From an uncultured Synechococcaceae cyanobacterium (GTDB lineage: Bacteria; Cyanobacteriota; Cyanobacteriia; PCC-6307; Cyanobiaceae), in contig CACAVZ010000002.1 of assembly GCA_902536065.1 (NCBI GenBank), positions 78,456 through 142,455 on the forward strand: a stretch of 64,000 nucleotides of DNA. Reading direction: 5' to 3'. Numbering within the stretch: the stretch's first letter is position 1; every line of letters starts with the position of its first letter. This document shows positions 46,777-54,731 of this stretch, in pieces. The notes under the pieces were generated by a model. It ran no database searches. It was not told the origin of the DNA and was given only the letters and a program-made list of their open reading frames with translations. A program made the position numbers and the translations under genes.

Positions 46777-46902
46777 ATGTCCTCTTCAATGATAGATTTC
46801 TTAGATAAATTTTTTGATTTATATATAGTATATCAACAAGAAATTCCACATCAAAAGATGGTTGAGATTTTAAGAGAATATGCAGATAGATTAGATGAAT
46901 GA
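46777..46902 (+). CDS. Small acidic protein
   Basis: 41 residues: MSSSMIDFLDKFFDLYIVYQ then EIPHQKMVEILREYADRLDE. Helical, soluble. Not recognised. Confidence 0.5.
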   Translation: MSSSMIDFLDKFFDLYIVYQQEIPHQKMVEILREYADRLDE

Positions 46903-47040
46903 TACATACTGGAAGATCTAAGAAGGTATTAAGAGAATATAATTTCTAGCAAAATTTACACAAAATTTTTAAAGTTGGAATAAATTTTTTGAAGATATTT
47001 TCCTTGCAATTATTGATTATTTGAGATTTTTTTATCCTAA

Positions 47041-47120
47041 ATCCGTACAATTTTGTTCCTCTAACCGCACACATAAAACTTGAAATTTACTATTCAAATG
47101 AATTAGAACATAGTTGTAGC
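47041..47120 (+). repeat. Leader repeat B1
   Basis: ATCCGTAC, TTGTTCCTCTAACCGCACACAT and AATTAGAACATAG recur almost unchanged at 55173-55250. Each copy lies just upstream of a small gene (47136 and 55278). Looks like a shared promoter or 5' leader. Confidence 0.65.
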
Positions 47121-47135
47121 CAAGGGGTTAGTCTT

Positions 47136-47288
47136 ATGGCACTAAATGACACATTTACTATCCAAGAAATTAATTTGGATAAAAAAAATCTTTCATTTGA
47201 TAATAAGCTCCAAGAAATTGAAGCTTTTTGGAATAACGAATGTGCAGAACACCCGAGTAACAACCATTGCAAGATTTTTTGTGATTAA
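47136..47288 (+). CDS. Cys-rich small protein, E-C-x3-P family
   Basis: 50 residues: MALNDTFTIQEINLDKK, KLQEIEAFWNNECAEHPSNN and HCKIFCD. Shares the pattern LxxxExxxNxECxxxPxxxxCxxxC with the protein at 47491. Leader repeat B1 lies upstream. Confidence 0.55.
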   Translation: MALNDTFTIQEINLDKKNLSFDNKLQEIEAFWNNECAEHPSNNHCKIFCD

Positions 47289-47373
47289 AACTTTAACTTT
47301 TAGGTATTCTTACGCTTGATTTTTACATAATACCCGTACTAGAGAATAATCAGACAGAAAGGAGGCCAAGCAA

Positions 47374-47475
47374 ATGACTAATTTAGGTATAGAAATCTTA
47401 TTTTGGACAATTTTAATTTCTTATCTGGGATTAAGGTTTTCTCAAACTTGGAATGGATTCAAAAAACAGTATTAA
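47374..47475 (+). CDS. Tiny single-span membrane protein
   Basis: 33 residues: MTNLGIEILFWTILISYLGL and RFSQTWNGFKKQY. Preceded by AAAGGAGG, a strong ribosome site 6-7 bases from ATG. First of a run with 47491 and 47717. Confidence 0.55.
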   Translation: MTNLGIEILFWTILISYLGLRFSQTWNGFKKQY

Positions 47476-47490
47476 TTAGGAGAACAGAAA

Positions 47491-47637
47491 ATGAAACTAC
47501 AAACTCAGTTCACGGTTCCAAAAAAAGAATTAAAAGATCTTGATTATGTTAAAAAACTAGATTTCTTAGAAGAAACTTTAAACAAAGAATGTATAGATTA
47601 TCCAAATCAAGAAGATTGCTTGGTTTGTTGCAATTAG
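47491..47637 (+). CDS. Cys-rich small protein, E-C-x3-P family
   Basis: 48 residues: MKLQTQFTVPKKELKDLDYV, KLDFLEETLNKECIDYPNQE and DCLVCCN. Paralogue of the 47136 protein. TAGGAGAAC ribosome site; 15 bp after the 47374 gene. Confidence 0.6.
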   Translation: MKLQTQFTVPKKELKDLDYVKKLDFLEETLNKECIDYPNQEDCLVCCN

Positions 47638-47716
47638 AAATCAAAAAATAGCCGTTTTTTAAAAGTAAATAAATTTTTATTAGTATTTATAAATTTTCAA
47701 AAAGGAGGTTAGCACT

Positions 47717-48235
47717 TTGGAATTAAGATTCTTCCCAATAAATATTTTTAGAGAGACTCCAAAAGTCACATTCTTTGATGCAGGCATAGATATTACTAAT
47801 GGTGCTGATGTTGTGATCCATTCTGGGGAAGCTATATCTCCTCCAGATGATTTAAAAGATGAGCAATATTACGTTCATAATCATCAAATTGACCACAATT
47901 TAGTTATCACTGGAGAAAGGAAATTTATTTTAATAAATCCTTCCTGGGATGAACCTCATCATGTGATTTATTTAAATAGATCTATGGGAGCATTAGAAAT
48001 TCCTATAGGAACTTATCACAGATCAATCTCAGGAAAAGAAGGTAGTATTGTTTTAAACCAACCCAAAAGAGATAAATTTTTTGATCCTGCTAAAGAATTT
48101 AACCCTCAAAAATTAGACAAAATTAATTTAATTAAGGCAAGAAAAAGTCCGCCTGTTTATTGGATTTACGAAAATAACAAAATCAAAAGAGTCTATTTTA
48201 ATCCTCTAGAAAGAAAAGTTAAAACTCTCGTTTGA
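47717..48235 (+). CDS. Cupin-like conserved hypothetical protein
   Basis: 172 residues, TTG start with AAAGGAGG 10 bases upstream. HNHQIDHNLVITGERKFIL, then HHVIYLNRSMGALEIPIGTYHRSISGKEG suggest a double-stranded beta-helix (cupin) fold with possible His ligands. Function unknown. Followed after 1 bp by the LOG-family gene. Confidence 0.65.
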   Translation: MELRFFPINIFRETPKVTFFDAGIDITNGADVVIHSGEAISPPDDLKDEQYYVHNHQIDHNLVITGERKFILINPSWDEPHHVIYLNRSMGALEIPIGTYHRSISGKEGSIVLNQPKRDKFFDPAKEFNPQKLDKINLIKARKSPPVYWIYENNKIKRVYFNPLERKVKTLV

Positions 48236-48236
48236 A

Positions 48237-49091
48237 ATGAAAAAACATATATCCCATAGTAATAATTTAAAAAACTTGAATTTAATTATTAATTCTGATA
48301 CTTATAAATTGGCTCACGAAGATATTGGTTTACTTAGCCGAAATGAAATGCGTGGAGTCAGAATGCTTCTTGAGATTACTAAACCAGATTTAATCCTTGA
48401 AGAAAATAAAATTCTTTCAACAATAATTATTTTTGGAGGCGCAAGCATTACAGAAGAATCAAATACAAAAAAGAGACTTGAAAATATAAAAGAATTAATT
48501 AAAAAAAATCCTAAATCGATACTTCTAAAACGAAATTTAAATAGATTAGAAAATTTGCTTCTAATGAGTAATTACTATCAATCGGCAAGGGAGTTTTCTA
48601 AACTTGCTTCAATTAATAATCAAAATAAAAACTTTAATTCTAATGTGATTGTTACAGGTGGGGGGCCAGGAATTATGGAAGCTGCTAATAGAGGTGCATT
48701 TGAAGCAAATTGTAAATCTATAGGGTTAAATATCAGTCTTCCTAATGAACAAATACCAAATGCTTTCATAACTCCCGGTCTTTGCTTTAAATTTAATTAT
48801 TTTGCATTAAGAAAGATCCATTTTGTTATGCGATCATTAGCTGCTGTATTTTTCCCTGGAGGTTTTGGAACACTAGATGAATTATTTGAACTATTGACAC
48901 TTTGTCAAACAGGAATGAAAACTAAAATCCCTATCATACTTTTTGGTAGAGAGTATTGGAATAAGATAATTAACTTTGAATATTTAGCTGATCTTGGATT
49001 AATTGAAGATGAACATTTAAATCTTTTCCAATATGCAGACACTGCATCAGAAGCATGGAAAATTATCAAATCATCAAAAAAGCCAGCCTAG
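48237..49091 (+). CDS. LOG-family (lysine decarboxylase-like) protein
   Basis: 284 residues. VTGGGPGIMEAANRGA and PGGFGTLDELFELLTLCQTG are the two LOG motifs (PGGxGTxxE) of cytokinin-activating nucleotide phosphoribohydrolases; FFPGGFGTLDE is intact. The extra N-terminal helical region (about 1-130) puts it in the longer cyanobacterial group. Likely cleaves a nucleoside 5'-monophosphate; the natural substrate is open. Confidence 0.88.
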   Translation: MKKHISHSNNLKNLNLIINSDTYKLAHEDIGLLSRNEMRGVRMLLEITKPDLILEENKILSTIIIFGGASITEESNTKKRLENIKELIKKNPKSILLKRNLNRLENLLLMSNYYQSAREFSKLASINNQNKNFNSNVIVTGGGPGIMEAANRGAFEANCKSIGLNISLPNEQIPNAFITPGLCFKFNYFALRKIHFVMRSLAAVFFPGGFGTLDELFELLTLCQTGMKTKIPIILFGREYWNKIINFEYLADLGLIEDEHLNLFQYADTASEAWKIIKSSKKPA

Positions 49092-49134
49092 AATACTACT
49101 ACAAGCTGACTTGATAACAAATGTAGAAGAATGA

Positions 49135-49251
49135 TTAATAAGTATTTGATATTTTGTTTTTCATACTTTCAATCTTGTTAATTAATTCATCTAACCATTC
49201 TGTATTATTTTGCTCTTGTCTTTTATGGCTTTGACTTTTTTGAGTACTCAT
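49135..49251 (-). CDS. NTxWLDxLIN-family small protein, copy 1
   Basis: 38 residues: hydrophilic head (MSTQKSQSHKRQEQN) then NTEWLDELINKIESMKNKIS. Paralogues at 50052 and 55278. Function unknown. Confidence 0.6.
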   Translation of the reverse strand: MSTQKSQSHKRQEQNNTEWLDELINKIESMKNKISNTY

Positions 49252-49475
49252 TAATTTCTTTTATTAAGATTGTCCATTTAATATATCTTTTGAACTTACA
49301 GGAATCAATAAGCAATATTACCAAATCGATTGATAAGACAAGCTTTAGTAGCATTTCATACAAACCTAACCAACACAAATTAACAAAGAAAAATTAAATC
49401 TCTTCAGTTAAGTATTTTCTACGATGTTTTTATTTGAGATTCTGATTTGAATTAGAAAAGAGCATAGATGTTCCT

Positions 49476-49583
49476 ATGGAAAAATCAATTCTAAATTTTA
49501 TTTATTGGATCCTATTAAAGTCAGCTGAAAGTTACTACGGAGATTCATTAAAAACAGAAGTACCCTATACACCTTATTTTTAG
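49476..49583 (+). CDS. Tiny hypothetical protein
   Basis: 35 residues: MEKSILNFIYWILLKSAESY, YGDSLKTEVPYTPYF. Only supported gene in the 49252-49650 gap; weak evidence. Confidence 0.35.
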   Translation: MEKSILNFIYWILLKSAESYYGDSLKTEVPYTPYF

Positions 49584-49650
49584 TTTTATTGAACCTTAAC
49601 TTTTAATATTAGATCTCTAGTTTGAGAGTGACAATTTTTTAATAAATTTT

Positions 49651-49809
49651 TCAAAATACACAATATGGGTTACCTATAGATTCACTGCAAAATAATCTCT
49701 TAAGTTGAATTTCTTTTACTGATTGTGAATAAATTTGAGCTGTAAGGATCGCTCCAAAATTAACTAAAACTAAAATTAAAAGAAGTAGCTCAATTGCGAG
49801 GTTGTTCAT
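49651..49809 (-). CDS. Small single-span protein with two cysteines
   Basis: 52 residues: MNNLAIELLLLILVLVNFGA span, then SVKEIQLKRLFCSES and NPYCVF. TAAGGAGAG ribosome site. Not recognised. Confidence 0.55.
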   Translation of the reverse strand: MNNLAIELLLLILVLVNFGAILTAQIYSQSVKEIQLKRLFCSESIGNPYCVF

Positions 49810-49884
49810 GAGATACTCTCCTTAAATATACATAAAACCCTATAACGTCAAAATAGGTATTGAATAGAGTTTTAATTCCTATTT

Positions 49885-50049
49885 TTAGCCATCGAGATTT
49901 TTTGGTACTGGTCTAAGTTCACAATTTTCAACGCATTCTTCTAAAGACTTTTCATAATTACTCTTAATTTCGCAACTACGAAGACAATCATAAAAGGCAT
50001 ACTTAGGATCTAATTCATTTTTGAATAGTTTATTTCTAAATGTATTCAT
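49885..50049 (-). CDS. Twin-CX3C small protein
   Basis: 54 residues: FYDCLRSCEIKSNYEKS then LEECVENCELRPVPKN. Two CX3C pairs 13 residues apart match the pattern of disulfide-bonded helical hairpins (CHCH, small Tim type). The 33195 protein has the same pattern with a shorter spacer. Overlap in order with the 50052 gene (2 bp gap), same strand. Confidence 0.6.
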   Translation of the reverse strand: MNTFRNKLFKNELDPKYAFYDCLRSCEIKSNYEKSLEECVENCELRPVPKNLDG

Positions 50050-50051
50050 GA

Positions 50052-50159
50052 TCAAACACCCTTTGCTTTTTTTTCAAGTTGATTAATTAATTTATCCAAC
50101 CAAAGAGTGTTATTGATCTTTGTTGTTTTTTTAAAGTATTTCGTTTTGTATGTACCCAT
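50052..50159 (-). CDS. NTxWLDxLIN-family small protein, copy 2
   Basis: 35 residues: MGTYKTKYFKKTTKIN, then NTLWLDKLINQLEKKAKGV. Directly upstream of the twin-CX3C gene. The 50160-50618 gap after it has only a dubious 24-codon frame (50474) and a hairpin with T8 (about 50536-50561). Confidence 0.55.
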   Translation of the reverse strand: MGTYKTKYFKKTTKINNTLWLDKLINQLEKKAKGV

Positions 50160-50618
50160 GAAGTTAAACCTCAATCAGTGGATCTAACTTAGAGGTTAAA
50201 ATTAAGATTTCATAGAGCAAAAATACTGATTATGAAAATAGTGAAATATTTAAACCCTATTAATTACTAATTAATCTTTTAGGTATTAAGACTCTTGATT
50301 CTTCTTTATTAGTGATACTAAATAACTGCAAGAACAGTATGATGAAATTAGATTTATGTAAATTCAATTAAAAATAAAATTCAAAATATATTCAGTAATT
50401 GGTTTAATATATTTTTAATAAAAAAAACTAACTGATAATCAAATGGATTGTATCTAATTTGGTATTTATTATTATGTTCCAAGACAAGTTGAGGAAATTC
50501 CCTTTTTTCATTATTAATTTGAATTTATTATTAAATAGGGTTAACTAGCCCCCTTTTTTTTATAATGTTATACAAATACTAAGAGATTATTTAACTTTTC
50601 CTGCTTTAATAAAATATT

Positions 50619-50909
50619 GTGGAATTAACTGAGCTAATCAAAGATTACGTAGCCACAGAATTATTATCAAGTATTGAACTTGATTTTCTCGAAGGAGAGT
50701 TATGGGAAACTACTCAACATATTGCTGAAATAAATACAGTTTTTACAGCCCCAAAAAAAATATGCGAGAAATTAGACCTAGATGAAAAATCATGTTGGCA
50801 ATTATGTTGTGCTGCTGTACTTGACTCCTCAAGACCTTTAAAGAACGGACAAAAAAGAGTTGATGATTTTAAAAAATTAATTAAACAATATGAAATTAAC
50901 TTCATATAA
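50619..50909 (+). CDS. Conserved hypothetical protein
   Basis: 96 residues, GTG start, acidic and helical: TELIKDYVATELLSSIELDFLEGE, WQLCCAAVLDSSRPLK. A minus-strand frame here is a shadow. Family not recognised. Confidence 0.65.
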   Translation: MELTELIKDYVATELLSSIELDFLEGELWETTQHIAEINTVFTAPKKICEKLDLDEKSCWQLCCAAVLDSSRPLKNGQKRVDDFKKLIKQYEINFI

Positions 50910-50924
50910 AAAACAGAAGAATCT

Positions 50925-51076
50925 ATGAAACATTTGCTTATTGCATCAATTCTTTTTTTATACCTTTAGGAGCTTTTGCTGATGAAAGGCAAAGACAAAT
51001 TGAGTACGAAGCTATAAATCTTGTTATTAAAAAATATGGAAAAGGCTTAGAAAATAGATTAATTCGAAATAAATAA
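50925..51076 (+). pseudogene. Small exported peptide gene with frameshift in a T7 run
   Basis: ATG 50925 gives MKHLLIASILFLYL then stop. Removing one T of the run 50953-50959 joins MKHLLIASILF to IPLGAFADERQRQIEYEAINLVIKK (quoted only in part: IPLGAFADERQRQ, then YGKGLENRLIRNK), a textbook signal peptide with cleavage at AFA plus mature peptide. A real frameshift, slippage-controlled gene or sequencing error. Confidence 0.6.
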
Positions 51077-51095
51077 GAGGTAATTAGCTCCTTTT

Positions 51096-51473
51096 TTAAT
51101 AGCAAAGTACGCTATCCGCTTTAATTGATTCTTCAACTAGAACATCTGGCATAACAAACTCTGCAGTATATCCATCTAGAAGGTTCTCATCGTAACCCCT
51201 AGATTTAGCAGACATTCCTGAGACATATATGGTAATTTTTGAACTCTTTAAATTTTGAAGATGTTCGTATAAATCTCCAGTACCTTGACCAACTATTTCA
51301 CCAGCTTTTTTGCAATTTAATATTTGTACTCCGTCCCCTGCTAGAAAAATTGTTACTTTATGATCATTTTTTTCTGCAGTAAGGGCAACCAATAAACCTA
51401 AAGTTATTTTATTTTTGGATTCTAAACCGCTGTAAATATGTACTAACACTTTATTGTCGGTAATGATAGACAT
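51096..51473 (-). CDS. DsrE-family protein
   Basis: 125 residues: VLVHIYSGLESKNKITLGLLVALTAEK, VTIFLAGDGVQIL, then IYVSGMSAKSRGYDEN and FVMPDVLVEES. DsrE/DsrF-like fold (small sulfur-relay or peroxiredoxin-like). The catalytic Cys of TusD/DsrE is replaced by Met/Ser in SGMSAKSRG, so sulfur transfer is uncertain. Confidence 0.8.
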   Translation of the reverse strand: MSIITDNKVLVHIYSGLESKNKITLGLLVALTAEKNDHKVTIFLAGDGVQILNCKKAGEIVGQGTGDLYEHLQNLKSSKITIYVSGMSAKSRGYDENLLDGYTAEFVMPDVLVEESIKADSVLCY

Positions 51474-51536
51474 TTAATCCTCCATAAATTTTGTTTTATA
51501 TCCTAAATAAGATCTATTTTCATTAGCTGTTTTTTT

Positions 51537-51572
51537 ATGAAACGCTTACCACTTGCACCTCTTTTTTATTAG
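51537..51572 (+). pseudogene. Truncated MKRLLL-family start
   Basis: 11 codons, MKRLPLAPLFY then stop. Resembles the N-terminus of the 49-codon LYP genes at 56735 and 63220 (MK(N/R)(L/F)LLTP(L/I)F). Confidence 0.3.
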
Positions 51573-51770
51573 CAGATGGCTATTAGGTATTAAAAATGGC
51601 TCCAAAATATAGAAGTCTTCTTCCAACCTTATTCCATAAATGATTGCGAATAATAGATTTATACACCTCGACTTTTTGCCAATTTTCTTGCTTTTTCCTT
51701 ATTTTTTCGTAAGTATGCGTATATAGGCTCTAATTTGCTCTAAAAAACTGTGACATGGGGGTTTACGATT

Positions 51771-52040
51771 ATGGAAATTCCAGACGAAATGTTGAAAGAA
51801 ATTAGAGAAAGTGGATATGATCAAGAGCTTGTATATAACTACATAAGAGAACTATTGAACAGCGATAAACAAATTAATGAAAATAACAATCTAGAGCTTA
51901 TAGACAATTACTTATTAGACAAAGATCTAAAAGAACCTGCTGCTGAGATACAGATGGCAGCAGAGATTATAGATATTTACTTATTAGATAAAAGATTTAT
52001 GAGAGAGCTTGAAGATGATAAAGAATATGATGCTGCTTAA
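51771..52040 (+). CDS. Small acidic hypothetical protein
   Basis: 89 residues from ATG 51771 (MEIPDEMLKEIRESGY). Asp/Glu-rich and helical, with two related pieces, ELIDNYLLDKDLKEP and EIIDIYLLDKRFMREL, suggesting a short internal repeat. A start at 51750 is possible but less likely. Confidence 0.65.
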   Translation: MEIPDEMLKEIRESGYDQELVYNYIRELLNSDKQINENNNLELIDNYLLDKDLKEPAAEIQMAAEIIDIYLLDKRFMRELEDDKEYDAA

Positions 52041-52111
52041 TTAGATAAAGTACCTATTTTTTCCTATTTATTTAAAGGTTATTCTTTTGAGCAAATAACA
52101 GGATTAAAACA

Positions 52112-52234
52112 ATGATGAAACTTGCAATCATTTTTTTACCAATTTTATTTGCAGTTATTTGGGCTGCTTTTATAGGTTTAAGAATAAATAAAGTAGAAAT
52201 TAGAGATGGAAAAAGAAAATTAATTAATTACTAA
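52112..52234 (+). CDS. Tiny single-span membrane protein
   Basis: 40 residues: MMKLAIIFLPILFAVIWAAF span, then a basic tail (RINKVEIRDGKRKLIN). Not recognised. Confidence 0.5.
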   Translation: MMKLAIIFLPILFAVIWAAFIGLRINKVEIRDGKRKLINY

Positions 52235-52237
52235 TTG

Positions 52238-52280
52238 ATTGACAGTCGATCTAACATAGAGGGATAAAACCCCTTTTTTT
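52238..52280 (+). repeat. Repeat element A2
   Basis: ATTGACAGTCGATCTAA (52238-52254) identical to A1, followed by AGAGGG-ATAAAA-CCCCTTTTTTTT. It ends 1-2 bases before the ATG of the 52282 gene, so it is either the terminator of 52112 or an attenuator/leader of 52282. Confidence 0.7.
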
Positions 52281-52281
52281 T

Positions 52282-52590
52282 ATGACTGCTCAAAATTTCA
52301 TGAATATTGTTCGATTTAAATTAAAGTCTGATTGTGTAGATAAGTATTTCGAAGTAATCGATAAAACAAGTTTTGAGGGGATGACTCAAAGATATATCGC
52401 TAAAACTGGAGATTATGATTACTGTTTTGTTGGGATTTGGGAAAGTGCAGAAGCTATTGCAGCTCAAAGACCAGCTATGATTGCTCATCTTGATGAGGTT
52501 AGAGGATTTATGGAAGAGTTGTCTCCTGAACTTGGAGTTACTGACCCTGTTTCAGGAAATATAGTTTCTAAAGTTGGGTATCACGATTGA
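52282..52590 (+). CDS. Antibiotic-biosynthesis-monooxygenase-fold (ABM) protein
   Basis: 102 residues: NFMNIVRFKLKSDCVDKYFEVID, GDYDYCFVGIWESAEAIAAQRPAM, FMEELSPELGV. The dimeric ferredoxin-like ABM fold fits; active-site residues cannot be fixed. The last codons and stop overlap repeat box A3 (52586-52601). Confidence 0.7.
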   Translation: MTAQNFMNIVRFKLKSDCVDKYFEVIDKTSFEGMTQRYIAKTGDYDYCFVGIWESAEAIAAQRPAMIAHLDEVRGFMEELSPELGVTDPVSGNIVSKVGYHD

Positions 52591-52601
52591 CAGTCGATTT
52601 A
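52586..52601 (+). repeat. Repeat element A3 (box only)
   Basis: ATTGACAGTCGATTTA, matching the A1/A2 box but without a terminator hairpin after it. It contains the TGA stop of the ABM gene. Confidence 0.6.
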
Positions 52602-52626
52602 GAATAATCAGAAATTATCACTTTTA

Positions 52627-53639
52627 ATGGCTTTAAACAAAAAGACTTATGAATATAATTTTCCAATAGAATTATTTGATGTAGGTAACAAATGCAGTAG
52701 AAATGATATTGATCAGAGATTAGAAAAAGTAAGGATAGATGGATGGAAAGGTGTTACAGAATTTCTTAATTGTTTTGCATTAGTAGTAACTATTGAAAAA
52801 GCTAATAAACCCAAAAATCATAAATACAAAGATTTTTTTAAAAACAGAAAAGAATTTTTCTGGGAGAGTCAAGAACCAGAAGATCCAAGAGGTGTAAAAA
52901 ATAAATTTGGATCACCAAATACACCACAGATGATTTGCTTACTTAGTGGAGAAAAACCATCAATATTATTTGCAAGAATAAATGAAAAGACTAAAGGGAA
53001 AACCAACAAATTTATTTATTGTGGAGAAATAGAAGTCGAGAGTTTTGACAATGGCACAGATAATTTAAAACCGTTTGGAGTAAAATTCACCACAAAGGAA
53101 ATACCAAAAGAAATTCCTTTAGATTTAACAGACTTAATAAATTGGAAACCGGAAAATAATTCATCTCTTGTTGAAGCTGAGAAACTTGCAAGTACTCATA
53201 CTTTAGATAGTGAAGCAGATGAAAATGAATCAGAAGGTCAAGGAATAATAACTAACCAACAACTTAAAAAAGCTATAGAAGATTATGCCATGGAAAAAGC
53301 TTTTGATCATTATAAATCTCAGGGCTATACGACATTTGACGTTTCTAAGAAAAAAGATAAAGGGTATGACATTGAATGTGAGAGACCCGGTTCAACAAAG
53401 TTTGTGGAGGTCAAAGGTACTCATAAAAAGGTTGGTGTGTATTAGTAACTGCAAACGAAGTTAAAACTGCTAAGAAAAAACCTGTAGATCTATTTATCGT
53501 AAATAAAATAAATTATCGATGGATTGATGATGAATTTGAATGTTATGACGGAGAACTGAGAATTATTTCACCTTGGAAACCTAAATCAAATAAGTCTTCT
53601 CTAAAGGAAATTAGTTACAAGTTTTGCCCAGAAAAATGA
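52627..53639 (+). pseudogene. DUF3883/PD-(D/E)XK-like nuclease gene with frameshift
   Basis: First frame: 272 residues to a stop at 53443. It ends in an endonuclease-like motif YDIECERPGSTKFVEVKG (D...E-x-K). After GGTGTGTATTAG the reading continues in another frame as LVTANEVKTAKKKPVDLFIV, then NYRWIDDEFECY to TGA at 53637. Removing one GT joins VGV-LVTANEV, the normal next part of DUF3883. Such domains occur in restriction and defence proteins. N-terminal 180 residues: unknown domain. Either decayed, or switched through the short GT repeat. Confidence 0.7.
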
Positions 53640-53671
53640 AACGCTTACTACTTTGCATAGCTAAAAGCTAG
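53636..53671 (+). pseudogene. Truncated MKRLLL-family start
   Basis: 11 codons, MKRLLLCIAKS, overlapping the stop of the DUF3883 remnant (ATGA). Same start as the 49-codon LYP genes; likely a remnant. Confidence 0.25.
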
Positions 53672-53673
53672 CA

Positions 53674-53715
53674 ATTGATTGTTGATCTACTTTAGAGAGT
53701 AAACAATCCTCTTTT
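53674..53715 (+). repeat. Repeat element A4 (diverged)
   Basis: ATTGATTGTTGATCTAC, then AGAG-loop-CTCT and T8, ending 2 bases before the ATG of the 53718 gene. Same layout as A1 and A2. Confidence 0.55.
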
Positions 53716-53717
53716 TT

Positions 53718-53909
53718 TTGATGAGAAACAAATTTAAAAGATCAGGTTTTTTTGATATGTCTGATGACCTTTTCTATCGAATATCATTAATAGGATTTTT
53801 AGTTGTTTTTAGCTCAATGGTATTTTTCCTAACGAAATATAGAGAAAAAAAAGTTAATAATATAAGTCATATTTCCATAACTGAACAAATTAAATTTTTA
53901 AAGCATTAA
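53718..53909 (+). CDS. Small single-span membrane protein
   Basis: 63 residues; start could be 53718 or 53721 (ATGAGA preceded by T8). SDDLFYRISLIGFLVVFSSMVFFL span, then YREKKVNNISHISI. Stop overlaps the next ATG as TAATG. Confidence 0.55.
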   Translation: MMRNKFKRSGFFDMSDDLFYRISLIGFLVVFSSMVFFLTKYREKKVNNISHISITEQIKFLKH

Positions 53910-54262
53910 TGCAAAGATTTATAATTTCACCGTTATTTGCTTTATCTAGGTTTTTTATAAATACTTACGGAATATTTTTAAAGTTTTTTCTTCAATTAAA
54001 TGGTGGCTATTGGTCAAGAATTGGTTTAACCGAAAATATTACAGGGGAAAGAATTAAAAAAAGAAGATTATATATCTTGCCTTTTTATATTCTTCTGGCT
54101 TTATTGTTTGGATTACTATCTGCTCTATATTGGTATTTTATTATTCTCCATATACCACTTTCAATAGAAAGATATTTAAGTCCATTGAATAACAATATTG
54201 CTTTAATAATTGCTTTTGCTACTTTCTTTGGTTGGCTTTATATTCTTTGTAAAACAAAATAA
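53909..54262 (+). CDS. Membrane protein, coupled to 53718
   Basis: 117 residues with three hydrophobic segments: an N-terminal FIISPLFALSRFFINTYGIFL, then LPFYILLALLFGLLSALYWYF, and ALIIAFATFFGWLYIL. Family not recognised. One-base overlap with the previous gene implies coupled translation. Confidence 0.6.
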   Translation: MQRFIISPLFALSRFFINTYGIFLKFFLQLNGGYWSRIGLTENITGERIKKRRLYILPFYILLALLFGLLSALYWYFIILHIPLSIERYLSPLNNNIALIIAFATFFGWLYILCKTK

Positions 54263-54339
54263 ATAAAATGCTTACTAAGATATGATGTGGTGTGATGATT
54301 AAAGATTTAATTAATCATGATTAAATCAATCTTAAGGAT

Positions 54340-54682
54340 TCATGCAAAATATTTGAGACCGATTATTTTATTTATACGACAGTTCTGGTGATCGACTCGA
54401 CCAAGGTTGACCAACTAGATCTTCACTAGCCAATGGTCTGCAATACCAAGGTAAATTAACTTTTCTAACCTTTACGGAAAGTAAGTTAAGTAATCAGAAA
54501 TTAAACTTTCGGGATTAATTCTGAACTATCTTAAAAATAAAGTCGTTTGTAAAGCATGAAGAAGTGAGTAATCACTTTTATTTTCAAAACTAATTTCTAA
54601 GAAAATTCTTAATCTGATTATTAAATAGATCTCCTTTCTGTCGTCACCATTAAAAAAAGACCTGTCAAAGGGTCTTTTTTTA
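54340..54682 (+). ncRNA. Candidate non-coding RNA ending in a strong terminator
   Basis: 54263-54651 has no acceptable ORF but a block of higher G+C with small hairpins (CGACCAAGGTTG; GTTGACCAAC; AACCTTTACGG). It ends with AAAAAAAGACC-loop-GGTCTTTTTTT (54651-54681), a terminator working on both strands. Ends are uncertain; on the minus strand the terminator serves the 54732 gene. Confidence 0.4.
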
Positions 54683-54731
54683 TGTCTTAAATTTTATTGA
54701 TTGACTGTTAATCCAAAAATAACTAAATAAT

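Noticed and set aside
47090..47272. 60-codon minus-strand frame opposite the 47136 gene
   Set aside because: Shadow; the plus-strand gene has a paralogue and a leader repeat.
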